From NCBI RefSeq assembly GCF_050908995.1, contig NC_135127.1:10186001-10250000 (forward strand): a stretch of DNA of 64,000 nucleotides. Reading direction: 5' to 3'. Positions 37,261-47,980 of the stretch are shown here, in pieces. Made by a program: the position numbers and the translations under genes. Numbering within the stretch: the first letter of the stretch is position 1; each line of letters starts with the position of its first letter. Source of the stretch: Andrena cerasifolii. Taxonomy: Eukaryota; Arthropoda; Insecta; Hymenoptera; Andrenidae. Below the pieces are notes generated by a model that had not been told where the DNA came from, ran no database searches, and worked only from the letters and a program-made list of their open reading frames with translations.

Positions 37261-40130
37261 ACGGTGGATATCGAAAGACGACTGTGTCCACCTGGATAAC
37301 AAGGAGAATTAAATTACTTCATCAGAATTCGTACAACTGAATAAAATGAAGACCATTTTTTTTCAAGGTTTGCAGAGAAAGAGGCGCAGTGACGTGGAAA
37401 ATCATAGTTTGTGCATGAGACTCATTAATTGATAATATAATAACACAGAAGCCAAGAATAATAATCTCTCTTGCACTACCAATTTCATCCTCGTTATGTG
37501 GCGAAAGAAAATTGACCGCTATCCATTATTCATCGTAGAAAAATACCTCCCTTAATTTCAATCTAACCCTCGGGAATGATGAGTCGGGAATAAAATCGAC
37601 GGAAAATCCTCGATGAAAATTTCAAACGAAAAAGAGAAGCGCTGACCTAAATACCGTTATAGGAAAGAACAAAAGGACTCGAAGGGTAGAACTAGGGTGG
37701 GCAGGGGTAGAAGGAGCAGTGAAGTAGAAGCGAAGCGCGGAAAGTTGGTCGAGAGTTATAAAATAATTTCGTGGCGGGAACTCACGTAGCTAAGTGTATC
37801 TACAGCAAGGCTCGAAGGTAATTCGAGGTTTATACCCACGGGTGTGGCTCGTTCCCACTGAACTTTCGTTCGTTCCCTCGTTCCTTCCCTCGTTACTATT
37901 CGGACGCGTCCCATTTCCGGTCCGCGAGGTCCGAGCCAGCCCCCGTTAATTGTGTCGTTAATGACTTTCGATTAAGCTCATGGCTGAAGATCCCTGCCCG
38001 TACGCCTGCGTTCCAATAATTATTTTCATCTTCCTCGTTGTTCTCCACAGTATTCATCTCCAAACGCTCGTTTTCAATCGATTCTCCTCTTTCGCATAGG
38101 GGTTGCTTTATGGAAAATGAACGGGGGTCGTGCATGTTGCGATTTGTCATATTCTTCTCTTTTCTGAACGGTAATTATTGATGACTTTCAGACGTAATTC
38201 TTGCTACATTTACGTTTTCCAGCAGGTGGCTTTAGATTAATCTATCAAGTGTTGTAAGTGTAGGGTGTAGCCTATGTGCCATGGTAATTAGGTGAATCTG
38301 TGAGTTTTATTCGAAGATTTCACTTTGAATTTTTGTAGAAAATTATTCTGTCTCACGGGGAGGAAATATAATTAAATATCGATCTTTATCGAAGGCAGCA
38401 GAGTGTAAACAAGTGTTGATACACAGGGCAAGTGGAACTAGTCAGTCTATAGTCAGACGTCCCTTAAAATCAGCATGCAATAATATTCTCGACATTTGAA
38501 GACTTAAAGTTTAAGGGGATACGGATCGTCTGTCGTCAGCCGGTGTTCTCTATCGACTGCATCAGGAAGAATCGCAGGAATGACGTGCTGACAGCTCGAG
38601 AAGCTGGTATTAACGAATTTAGTGAGCAGATAAACGCGAAAGGGTGAAAAGATCCATCTCAAGTTGGCCGTCGATCGTCAACAAGGGCATGGCCGTCGCG
38701 TATAAGTTTTTATCGCCCGGCCCCGCGCCCTCTAACTTTGCGACCCTCGTCTTACGTTAGCAGAACTTCATAAGCGACAGAGAACGAACCGGAAGTTTGC
38801 TAACGGGCTGACTCAGCCGGGCCCACGACAGCAGGAAATCTCGCGGTAATACGCAACGATTCTGCTGAGGAATCGTAAAAAACGTCCGTCGACGACTCGA
38901 GATTTCGTCAAATAGCGGCCCGAGAGAAACGAGCTCCTCCGCGAACAGGATGATGGATCTTCATTCGGAGTGATAGAATCAAATGATTGCTGGCCCCTAA
39001 AGTGTTTTTATTACGAGCAAAGGGGAAGGAGACCTCCGTTCTTCTGGTACTAGGTTTCTCTTCTTCGGATTAGGTATTGCCAGAATATTTGCACTGATTA
39101 GATCTTGTTAAATCATCCAGAATTCTTGCTGATACAGTGGAAGCTTAATATCCCCTTGCATCAGTATATACATCTTTATATATTCTTTTGCAGTGTAAAT
39201 ATAAATATTCGCGATATTACTAAGGGCTGTTACTATTTTCATTTCATTTTCTCTTTGCACACTAATGTTGAATGCTAAGTTTCCACGTGCTGCCTATTGC
39301 TGGCGATCAGATTCGAAACTGTAAAACTGAAAATGAAGATGAGAGCGTCAGTTGGTGAGGACCAAGTCGAAGAGGATACTAGAGAGCCATAGACCGCCAG
39401 TTTCGTCGAGTTAATAATCTATACGGGGTCGTTGCTGAGTTATCGAGAAGTCGGTGGCATCGTGGCGAATTTAACGAGGAAACTAACGACACGCTGCTCG
39501 TATTATCCTGTCCGCTTCGAATCGCTTCGTTTTCTTGTCCCCCCCGAAGCTGGTCGGGGGTGGAATCGGAATTGGAGCGTGTAATCGCGAAACAAGCGTC
39601 TTCTGGCCGGGTTTCCGTTCCATGTGCAACGCGCAGATGCAGTTCCGTCGCCGGTGGTTCACGCTTGCATTGCTCGAATCGCTGATTTCGCCTCGATCAA
39701 CGATTCGAACCTAATGATAACGCGAGGTTTACAGAGGGCTCCTAGGGGCTGAAAGGGCGCGCCACGATCGCTGCGGACTGTAGAGAGGCCTCTCCTCAAG
39801 AGGAATCGAATGACACCATTTTTATCTTGAAAATGAGATAGGGACACGAGGGGAATAAAATAATGGGCTCGGATTTCATAATATCAAAGTTACTAACAAG
39901 AGGAATCAGTGATAAGTTCGTAATTACTCACGTACCACTAGAAATATGTAGAAAATATGGAACAACTAAATAGTTTAAATATAAGAGAGGGTGTGACAGA
40001 AAATAAGCTGACATATTTGTTCGTCTGGTGATTATTATTATTAAAATTATTATTAAGCTGAAAAGAGGGAGAAAACAGATACATTTAATACCCAATCAGG
40101 CATTTGTATGTACTTCTGTATCCCATCGTG
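37261..40130. other. Non-coding; no gene seen
   Basis: Mixed sequence with the weak motif copy at 38425 and an AT-rich stretch with ATTATTATTATT near 40030. No gene recognised. Confidence 0.45.
38425..38465. repeat. Dispersed three-copy motif, copy 3 (weak)
   Basis: Shares GGGCAAGTGG and TAGTCAGACG at nearly the same spacing as the other two copies, then diverges. Confidence 0.3.
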
Positions 40131-40546
40131 TACACAAGTGACCAAAATATTACTCCTGAACGGTTGTCACCGACCCTCGGCGCTTCCCCACGATTTACCT
40201 TACATTCTTCGGGCGTTGTCAAATTCCAAGTAAACACAAACGTCCTACCGAAGTCGAGCATGGCTCGGAGACTAGTCAGTGTTGTTTCGGCCGTGACCGC
40301 GAGCAGAGTTCCTTCGAAAACTGTTTCTCGTGACTCGTTGCTAGTATATCGTGGCATACGTTCAAGTTTGTGTGACGTAATGGCGCAATCGAGTTCGTTT
40401 TCGTTCGAATCGTGTTATACCGGAGGGAGAATCAGGATAACAGTGGCAGATTAGATTGTAAGCATTATTATTACACTTGACTCTAGTACGCATTTAATTG
40501 TTCAAAGACGAAACGTTCTTTAACGAAAAATTTATATTTGTTACAG

Positions 40547-40726
40547 TTTAAAGCGAGGACGTCGCACATGACTGCAGAACAAATTGCCTTAACGTGTATC
40601 TGCTCGTGCTCCTCGGCGGCAACCAGTACGTGTGCTACTGACATTTAAATTGCGCATGCCGGAAGTCGAGGACTCCTGAACTTCAGCTGCCTGCTTCGCG
40701 ACAAAAGAGCCACGGATTGCAGACCG
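40547..40726 (+). other. Candidate internal exon of an unidentified plus-strand transcript (5'UTR or lncRNA)
   Basis: A good acceptor (TTATATTTGTTACAG, AG at 40545-40546) and a consensus donor (GACCG|GTAAGT, GT at 40727-40728) bracket 180 bases. An upstream donor, GATT|GTAAGC at 40458, would give an 89-base intron, a normal insect size. The upstream CpG-rich stretch (about 40130-40457) would then be the first exon or promoter region. All three frames of the 180-base segment carry stops or only short frames, so if it is real it is non-coding or 5'UTR. The evidence is splice-site quality alone. Confidence 0.25.
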
Positions 40727-40728
40727 GT

Positions 40729-43115
40729 AAGTACCTACATTCAAACTTATTTTTATTTGAGCGATTTGCATCTTCTGACTTGTCACATTATTTTGCGATA
40801 CATCTTGGGTTACATACATATTACGTAAGTCGTTGCATTTAATATCAATACAATTTAGAGATTCATTAATCGAGATTTAATTGAGACGAATGAATATTTC
40901 GTTACTTTCGCCTAGAATTTGCTGATACTTCGAGTGGTCAGTTTATTGATGTCTAGTTTTCTTATTTTGATATGATGCTCGAGGTTGGCAAAGGAAATAA
41001 AAAACTAGCCTCTACTTGCAATTCAAATTTCTCCCCAAAAATTCACTCCTAACATTTAACCAGCTTAAAAAAAACAAATTCAATTCCACATCGGTATGAG
41101 GTTTTTTCTTATTTCTCAACGCATCACCATCTCAAACAATTACACTCTCCCCACGTCCCTCAACGAGGCCATTCACATCCCCATTCCAAAAGCACGCGAG
41201 CAGGTCCCACCGTTCGTGAAATTCTGAAAATGAAAAATCCCCGGCTCAATAGAAAAATCTGACTCGACCGCCGTCGACTTCTCTTTCCCAAAGGAAACGC
41301 GGCGCGATTCCGATCGCGGCTGGGCGGGGGTGGAAAATTGACTCTAAAGGTTGAATCTAATTTACGATAGCATATTTCAAACGTCGACTCGAAACGACAC
41401 AGAGGTTCGCGAAATCCAAAGGGGGGAAAGAACGACGACTGGCTGCAGAGACACCGCGGGGAAGAAAAGGACCGCGGAAACTTTAAACGGTCCTCGAAGC
41501 GTTCGACGACTTATCGTCCCGGTTCGATCTTCATTGGTTTCGCCGTGCTCCGTTACATTCGCGGCGTTCAGATTGAAATCGGGCAAAATTCGATAGGAGG
41601 TTCGAGGTATCCTTCGCCTCGAAGGTGGCTCGTAAACTCGGCGTGCCCGATAGGATGCATTTTATTCCTCCCTTCGGGACGCGTTATCCGAACACGCTCG
41701 TCCCGCGATAGAAACGCGCGGAAAGATATCGCGTTCCTTTCTTCCTTCTTCTTTCCCCCTTCCCTTTTTTAATACAGGACATTTCAACGTCCCCCCTATC
41801 GGTCGCGCACGAACGGTTACCGTGAAGCTCGGTAAATTTTTATCGTCGCAGATTGGATGGATATCGCGGAATAATTGAGGTTTTCATGGTTGGCTTCTTG
41901 GTATCTTGTTTCGTTCCGCGCGTAGAGTATGGCACGCCTTAAGTGTCTCTGATATTATGAAAATCATGGGTAAGGGGCGATATCGTTTTGCAATAAAAAC
42001 TCGCAGGCACAGAAAGGGTTATTATAGAGCAAGTGGATTGTGCGTCTGAAATTACAAAGTGCAGTTCCACTCGTCTAAGAGAATTCCTATACTTTTCTAA
42101 ATAATATAAATGCAGTATTGGAAACTTTATCGAAGGCCACTAATCTCGACGATATTTTCACCTTAAAAAACTTTATGCATATTTCGATTATACAGTATCC
42201 ATAATGTTTAATACGATCGTAGCAGTCTCTCCACGTTTATACATTCTTCTTTCACGCCCGATCCGCATAAAACACGCTCGTTAGCTTCGTTCATCAATCT
42301 CTGGAACGTCCTGTAGCGCGACGAGAGGGTTAACGAGTGAGATCGTTGCCGTTTCCCTTGGAATCATTACTTTGGAGGCGGACACCCGATGATCGACTCG
42401 TTTCCTTGTATCTCGGTGCACGTCGCGAAAATGCATTCGCCAGCGCATGATATACGGCGAGGGGGGAGGGGGCGATCGGAGGGGGTGAGAAGGACAGGGT
42501 TAAAGAAAAAGGAGGTCGGCCTGGGCTCGGGGTTAAGGGGTGCGACGTGGACGAAACGGGGGTGAACGTTAAAATTGATGATCCCACGGGAATATCCTGA
42601 GCCAAGCACTTATCATAAGTCACGCGTGCCACGGCGGCGATTTTTCGAATTCCATCGGAAATTTCTCGCAAATTTCTCGACTTTCAACCCCTTATCGTCG
42701 ACACCGAACGTCTCGCTGATCCTTGGTCACTGAACGCGTGGAAAGCGTTGCTGGAGGAACTTTTGAACTTGTTAATTGGGGAGCAAGAGTAGATTTCGAA
42801 GTTTGAAAATGTCAGAGCAGCAGAACTTTTATTTCTCTTTCATCCTACTTGCGTTTGCTGTAGATGCAATGATTTATCCCGTCTTTGCTCGCTTGTAACG
42901 ACATTTATAGGGGACTTTTTTATTGGAAGAGTTGATTTCCTCTCGACCCTTCAAATGACGCGTCTTTCTTTCTTTAACAAATTTACAATTGTGCCTGATT
43001 AAGACCAGTAACTTTAGAAGGTAAGTTCGAAGGTTCTGATAAATTTCGAACTGTTCTGAAGAAAACTACATTCGAACTAAACAAGAAACGTCCCCAGAAC
43101 AATATCGGAGTTAAC
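40729..43115. other. Non-coding; no gene seen
   Basis: CpG-rich 41270-41880, then AT-rich, with a G-rich GAGGGGGGAGGGGGCG stretch at 42455-42490. No domain-bearing frame and no good splice pair. Confidence 0.45.
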
Positions 43116-43345
43116 TTCGTTCTTTCGTCTCGTTAGAACGATAAATCTCGGTTCGTCGAGGAGCTCAGCGACATTGTTTGTCAGCGAGGCATCGATTCGG
43201 TCGTTCTTAAACCAGCGCAGGGAGTCTGGGCTAATTATAAAGTTAAATTAAATATTGATATGCAAGGATCCAGCTTCCTCCGCGAAATAGGTTGTGTCCC
43301 GCTGAATTTTGCACGGGCTTCCTCAGATACGCGATCGCTGATCAC
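43116..43345. repeat. Diverged direct duplication, copy 1 (flanks zipper exon)
   Basis: It aligns with 47750-47980 in the same orientation over about 230 bp. The alignment includes a 31-base identical core (43231-43261 against 47862-47892, containing AATTATAAAGTTAAATTAAA). Flanking blocks are conserved: TTCGTTCTTTCGTCT against TTCGCTCTTTTGTCT, TTCTTAAACCAGC against CTCTTAAACGAGC, and CGCTGAATTTTGC against CGCTGAATTCTGC. One 3-base gap accounts for the spacing difference between blocks (115 against 112). Confidence 0.75.
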
Positions 43346-45652
43346 CGCCGCATTTGTAAACAGAGAATATTCAAATGAGCGAGCAACTTCTGCCATAATT
43401 AGAAAGAAAGTTACAGTGTACCTACATTTAACTACAGAACCCCGCTGGCGTGAAGCATCGGCAACCGTAAACGCTGCTCACTAACGCCGAACTGGGACGC
43501 AACTTTAATGCCTGATTTCAATTTTAATAGGCTTCATATGAACACGCTTTGGCGACTGAATACCAGTCAGTCAATTTGTGCGAGCAAGTACATTTTAATT
43601 CACTCGTGCCCTGGAAACATTTTCAACGAACCGCGGTTTCTCAACTTCTGAACGAAGAAATTAATGATAGAGGACTGAGTTCGGTATGTACGTCAGGTCG
43701 TGTGGTAAGAAAAGGGTCTGTAACATCGGGATATATACTGCATAGAAAGTAGTTAAAGCCACAAATCGAGAATATTCAAGTCCATGTCGTTGAATAAATC
43801 CAAGGAAAACGCAGAGGTCTATGAATTATCTTTAATAATAAGAACAGTGTCAGGAGACTCTCATTTCTCTAAATAAAGCGTGTTAAAAATGTGTCCTGGG
43901 CGTACAAAGTAGATAGCACTTATTAATATAGTAAACTAGATAAAATACGTTTAGTGAACATAGGTCGGAGCTTACCATTATTAGAGTTACAAGCAATTTT
44001 TCATTCCGGCACCTCGAGTAACCTGCTTTCTTTCGCTTAATCTTTCGACTTACGTTCACCATTTTTTAATCAGTCTAGCGAGTCCTATCTACCTTGCAAA
44101 CCCTTACGCCTTCTTTGACAGCGTACTAGTGTATTTGGTCAGTGAACATTGTTCCATAAATTGAACTCGTCAGAGCACTACACTGTATCTGCAGTAGAAC
44201 AAGTCAATAATTTCTGCTCCATCTGGAAACAAGAACATAGCGCATAAATCATATCTCCTCCTTATCTAATTAAAATTCCAACCTGCTTTCAAAGTGACAA
44301 GCGTCAAAGTATCACCCTTCTTCACCTTTTTCGCGTAGTCACAATTTTTGAAAAATATTAACAGGGGACACATTATCATTGCTTCTCATATCTCCGAAGT
44401 GATTCCAATTTCTCGGCACGTATTCGGAGTACATCGAGTTTTCTGTTAAATATTGAGAATGGTTTGGACTTTCTCGTGCGTTTGAAAACTCGAGGCGTTC
44501 TACAGCCTGGTGCCGCAACAGTTGACTCATAATTCGCGGATTACTCCAATTTTACTCTCTCCCCGAGCGAGCGTATTTATATAGGAGGATCGACCTCCGT
44601 TCTAACGAGCTGACTCAGCCAACCTTGCTGTTTCATCGCCTGAGAAATCTCGGATTAGAAACACCGCGCCTAAAATCGTTCCGCGGTGCAACGACCAAAG
44701 TGCACGCGGCCGTGTCGCGTAGAAGTTTACGCCGCGTTCACATGACCGCGTCGCCGCCGACGCGATCGATAAATATGATCTCGGAGAGGAGAAGGCCGCG
44801 GCGCAATAGCAGGCTCTGCCCGTGATCGTAACGGGTCCCCAGATATGCGAGATTAACGCTTCTAAATCGCTCCTTTCCACGCGATCCTCGAGGCGCGTTG
44901 CGGGCGAGCCTTAAACGACTGCTTAAACGGGTCCTGCTCCCTGTTTACTTTGCTCGTCTCGTCGATTAGTGCAACCACTTGTCGTTCCGTTCGATCACGT
45001 TTCCCAACGAAAACGTCCCCTCCTCGCTTTGCGCGAGTCAAAGGGGTTGCCTCCGAGAATTTCAGTTTTCTTTCATGGCACTGGGTGAAATGAAGTGCCG
45101 CGTGTACTGGATGTAACATAATAAGTGGGACCTATTTCAGACATTCTACGCTTAAACAGGATACAATCAGTTCGCACAAATATCTGAGAACAAGTATCTT
45201 ATTTCGAACTTAAAATACGCAAAGTTTCTTGTACTTCTTCACTCCCGTGCAGGATGCTAAACTGTCTCATCGTGAACCTTTTATCTGCAAAATTTCTGTT
45301 GAGAACTATTACACCAAGTGGCCAGTAACTTGCTACCTAAAGCTTCCACTGAAAATAGGCTCACATTTTACGATACACCTCGTACAACCTACAACCCTTT
45401 ATCAAAGAACCACAGAATCTTCTTTCACCCCCCTCAACTCCAGAACAGATCATCAGTACTCGAAGTCTCCAGGGTGTACAGAAACGTATGCAAAAATTGC
45501 AACCCTGTAATAATGGCCATAGAAGGCATTTAGTGGTGCCCTCGGAGATATCCCTTTGCACGCCACTCGAGTGGGTTGCAAGTTAGTTGCCACCACTCTG
45601 CAGGGCGCGGTACAGCAGGAATCGAGGCAAAGGGCCGTGGATGTGTACTCAC
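43346..45652 (-). other. Region directly downstream of the Mxd zipper exon; terminal exon not identified
   Basis: A donor at 45652 opens an intron here. I looked for a minus-strand exon in the required phase encoding an acidic/Ser C-terminus and found none convincing. A nearby CAG at 45600-45598 would make a 55-base intron and close the frame 22 codons later, near 45530. The resulting sequence (EWWQLTCNPLEW...) resembles no family member. Confidence 0.4.
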
Positions 45653-45968
45653 CGGACTCCGAGACGGATGGACTGCCCGCAGACCTGTCGGAGTTCCTGG
45701 AGCTGGCCGTGGAGCTGGTGGAAGAAGCCGTGCCCAGCGAGCACTCTGATACGCTGCGCCGTTTGGAGAGGAGAGCCGCGGCGGCGGCGGCCGCTCCAGG
45801 CCCGCAGGAGGAAACGGTCGGGGCACTGGAGCTCAGCCCGTGGAGGCCGTGGAGGCCATGGAGGCCTGTCTGGCTCGTCAGCTGGTCCAGCCGTCGCCTA
45901 AGGAACCTGTGCTCGCGAGACAGCTGTTCCTTGTGCACGGCGTGCTTGCGCTCACGCTCCTCCAAACT
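45653..45968 (-). CDS. Mxd: MXD/MAD-family bHLH-zipper repressor, leucine-zipper and Ser-rich exon (internal, partial gene)
   Basis: This exon has 105 codons plus one base and continues the bHLH exon in phase 0 (...RFIK then SLEERERK). Residues 1-30 form the zipper: L2, L16, L23 and L30 lie in heptad register, with H9 at the second heptad. QLSREHRFLRRRLDQL closely resembles vertebrate MXD zippers (QLQREQRHLKRQLEKL in MXD1). Residues 35-45 are a GLH tandem repeat and residues 59-65 are a run of seven Ala. Residues 69-105 are a KRR-initiated Ser-rich tail with scattered Glu/Asp, corresponding in position to the Ser/acidic tail of vertebrate MXD. The acceptor is CCGTTTCAG (AG at 45970-45969) and the donor is TCCG|GTGAGT (GT at 45652-45651). 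The reading frame stays open past the donor to a stop near 45453, so intron retention would add about 66 unconserved residues. The terminal exon is not identified. Confidence 0.93.
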
Positions 45969-47749
45969 CTGAAACGGAGGGAAGGCGACGATTAACGCGG
46001 TGCAACCGGCTCACGTGTCCCTCTGGACGATACCACGTCGTCCACCGTGCGGATCGATAGCACTGGCTGAGGGAATCTTGCGCGGGCTGGGCATTTTTTC
46101 CCTAGATGCTGCAGGTCCACGGGGGATTTCGGTTGAAAAATTGAAAATTCAGAGGGACTCGTGCGTGGGACGGGCGGAGAGGGTATTTTGAATAAATTTC
46201 AAGAGATATCAGAGGGGAATTTCTGCTGGTGTTGTGGTGGGAAGACGGTGTAGCTTGATGAGGTCTTTGGGAGGTTTTGCTTGCTTTGGTGTAAAGCTTG
46301 CGTAGAGTGGCTGGGTGAATAGTGAGATTTTAGGAATTTCCGAAACTCTGGTAATTAGGCAAGAATGTTGTCGAACCAGTTTTGGAACGTAGGGACTTTC
46401 TTGTGGGTAGTAGCTTGTGAATTTGGAATTTTCTCTGCGCTGTTTATTTTAAACGAGGTAGGGTAATCTTGTGTCTATCTTTTGATAGCGATAATTCGGA
46501 GTTCAAGTTACGAAGGATGTATCTATGATTATTTTTCGTTTTAATGAAATTCGTAGTAAATAGGCGAATAAGTTATTAAGTAACGTCGCGAAAGCGTTAT
46601 ACCTAACAGGATACTGCAGACAGTTAATCCTCGACGTTTAATCCTTTAATCTTCTGACTCTTTTATCTATCACATTCGTTTGAAAATACAGATACAGGTA
46701 ATCCGTTTGGCGCAAAGCCCCGAACAAAGTATTTCTTAATGCGTTTATGTTAAATTATACGAGAGGAGATCCACATTACAAGCGGGGGGACCGTCGTCGA
46801 CTGTGTTGCGGCCGTTTCAAAGTCGCATAATTGGCTTGCCTTTATTCTGTCTCTTCATTTGTCATGCGCTCCGGCGAATTAATTGAATGAACGAACTCCG
46901 CGGGACTCTGTTTTATAGATACGAAACTGCCGAGAAAAATTGCGGGATTAATGGAAAACGCGGTTCGCTAAGCCCGAGGATTATAATAAAACTTTGGGTA
47001 ATTGCCGATGTCTGACGCGAAATTTAGAGAATTTAATATCCTCCCACTGAACCGTTCGTTATTCTTTAATGAGCGTGGAAATTTTATTTTCTCTGCCTTT
47101 GCCTCAAATATATAAAGAAATTAGTTCACGAAAATAGATATTATATTACCTGGGCTAAAAATCGATCATTTGAATTCCAAATTAAACCGCAATAAGTCCT
47201 AATTTAGAAAGGATTAATTATATGAAATGTGCAAATAATAGCTGAAATCGTGTGCAACGTTTTACTGATAGTATTACGCAAATCTTTGCACGTTTGCATT
47301 TTATTTAATTACGTGCTAGTATTCGTTACCATTAATGAAATTTAACATAAAATTTATAGCATCTCTTTTAAAACTTGATAATTAAAAATCTATCCTGGTC
47401 GAAGGATATATTTCCAACTTTAAACTCCCACTATTATTTTCATTCCACTTCCGGCAGTCAATGATAGTTATTTTTTTCACAATATCATACATGACAAACT
47501 ATCAAACGCACAGCCACGTTTCCAGTAGCGCAGTAACAAAGAGCGCCGTATAAACGAACATTCCCAAAGACTTTGAAGCATTACGCATCGCTCGTTCATT
47601 TCACAATCGATGATGGGGACCGCGAAGCATCGGGGAATGCATAAATAATGAAAGGGGCAAACGTCGTTGCACGGAGAAAAGGAACATTTTTAATTTAAAT
47701 GAAAGAGGAAATGCCTTTGTCTCGAGAACGACTCGGGCTCGCTGGAAAG

Positions 47750-47980
47750 TTCGCTCTTTTGTCTAACAATAGTGACAAATCCGATTGCGATGGGAATCCC
47801 CACGTCTCTGCTCGCACTACAGCAATTGCTTCGGATGCTCTTAAACGAGCAGAGACTCCACCTAATTATAAAGTTAAATTAAATATTGATATAACGAGCA
47901 TTCCCTGCTTCCTTGCCGGAATAAGCAGTGTCTCGCTGAATTCTGCGCGATCCTTTCAGACGTGCAATTTTACTTTCCCA
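47750..47980. repeat. Diverged direct duplication, copy 2 (within Mxd intron)
   Basis: Partner of 43116-43345. The two copies lie about 2.3 kb and 1.8 kb from the zipper exon on its 3' and 5' sides. No terminal repeats or target duplications are seen, so a segmental duplication or a duplicated conserved non-coding element fits better than a transposon. Confidence 0.75.

Noticed and set aside
37896..38150. Acidic minus-strand frame as a candidate Mxd terminal exon
   Set aside because: No good acceptor in the needed phase and no resemblance to MXD C-termini.
45556..45972. Plus-strand frame of about 138 codons over the zipper exon
   Set aside because: It is the antisense shadow of the Mxd exon; the minus strand carries the family match and splice sites.
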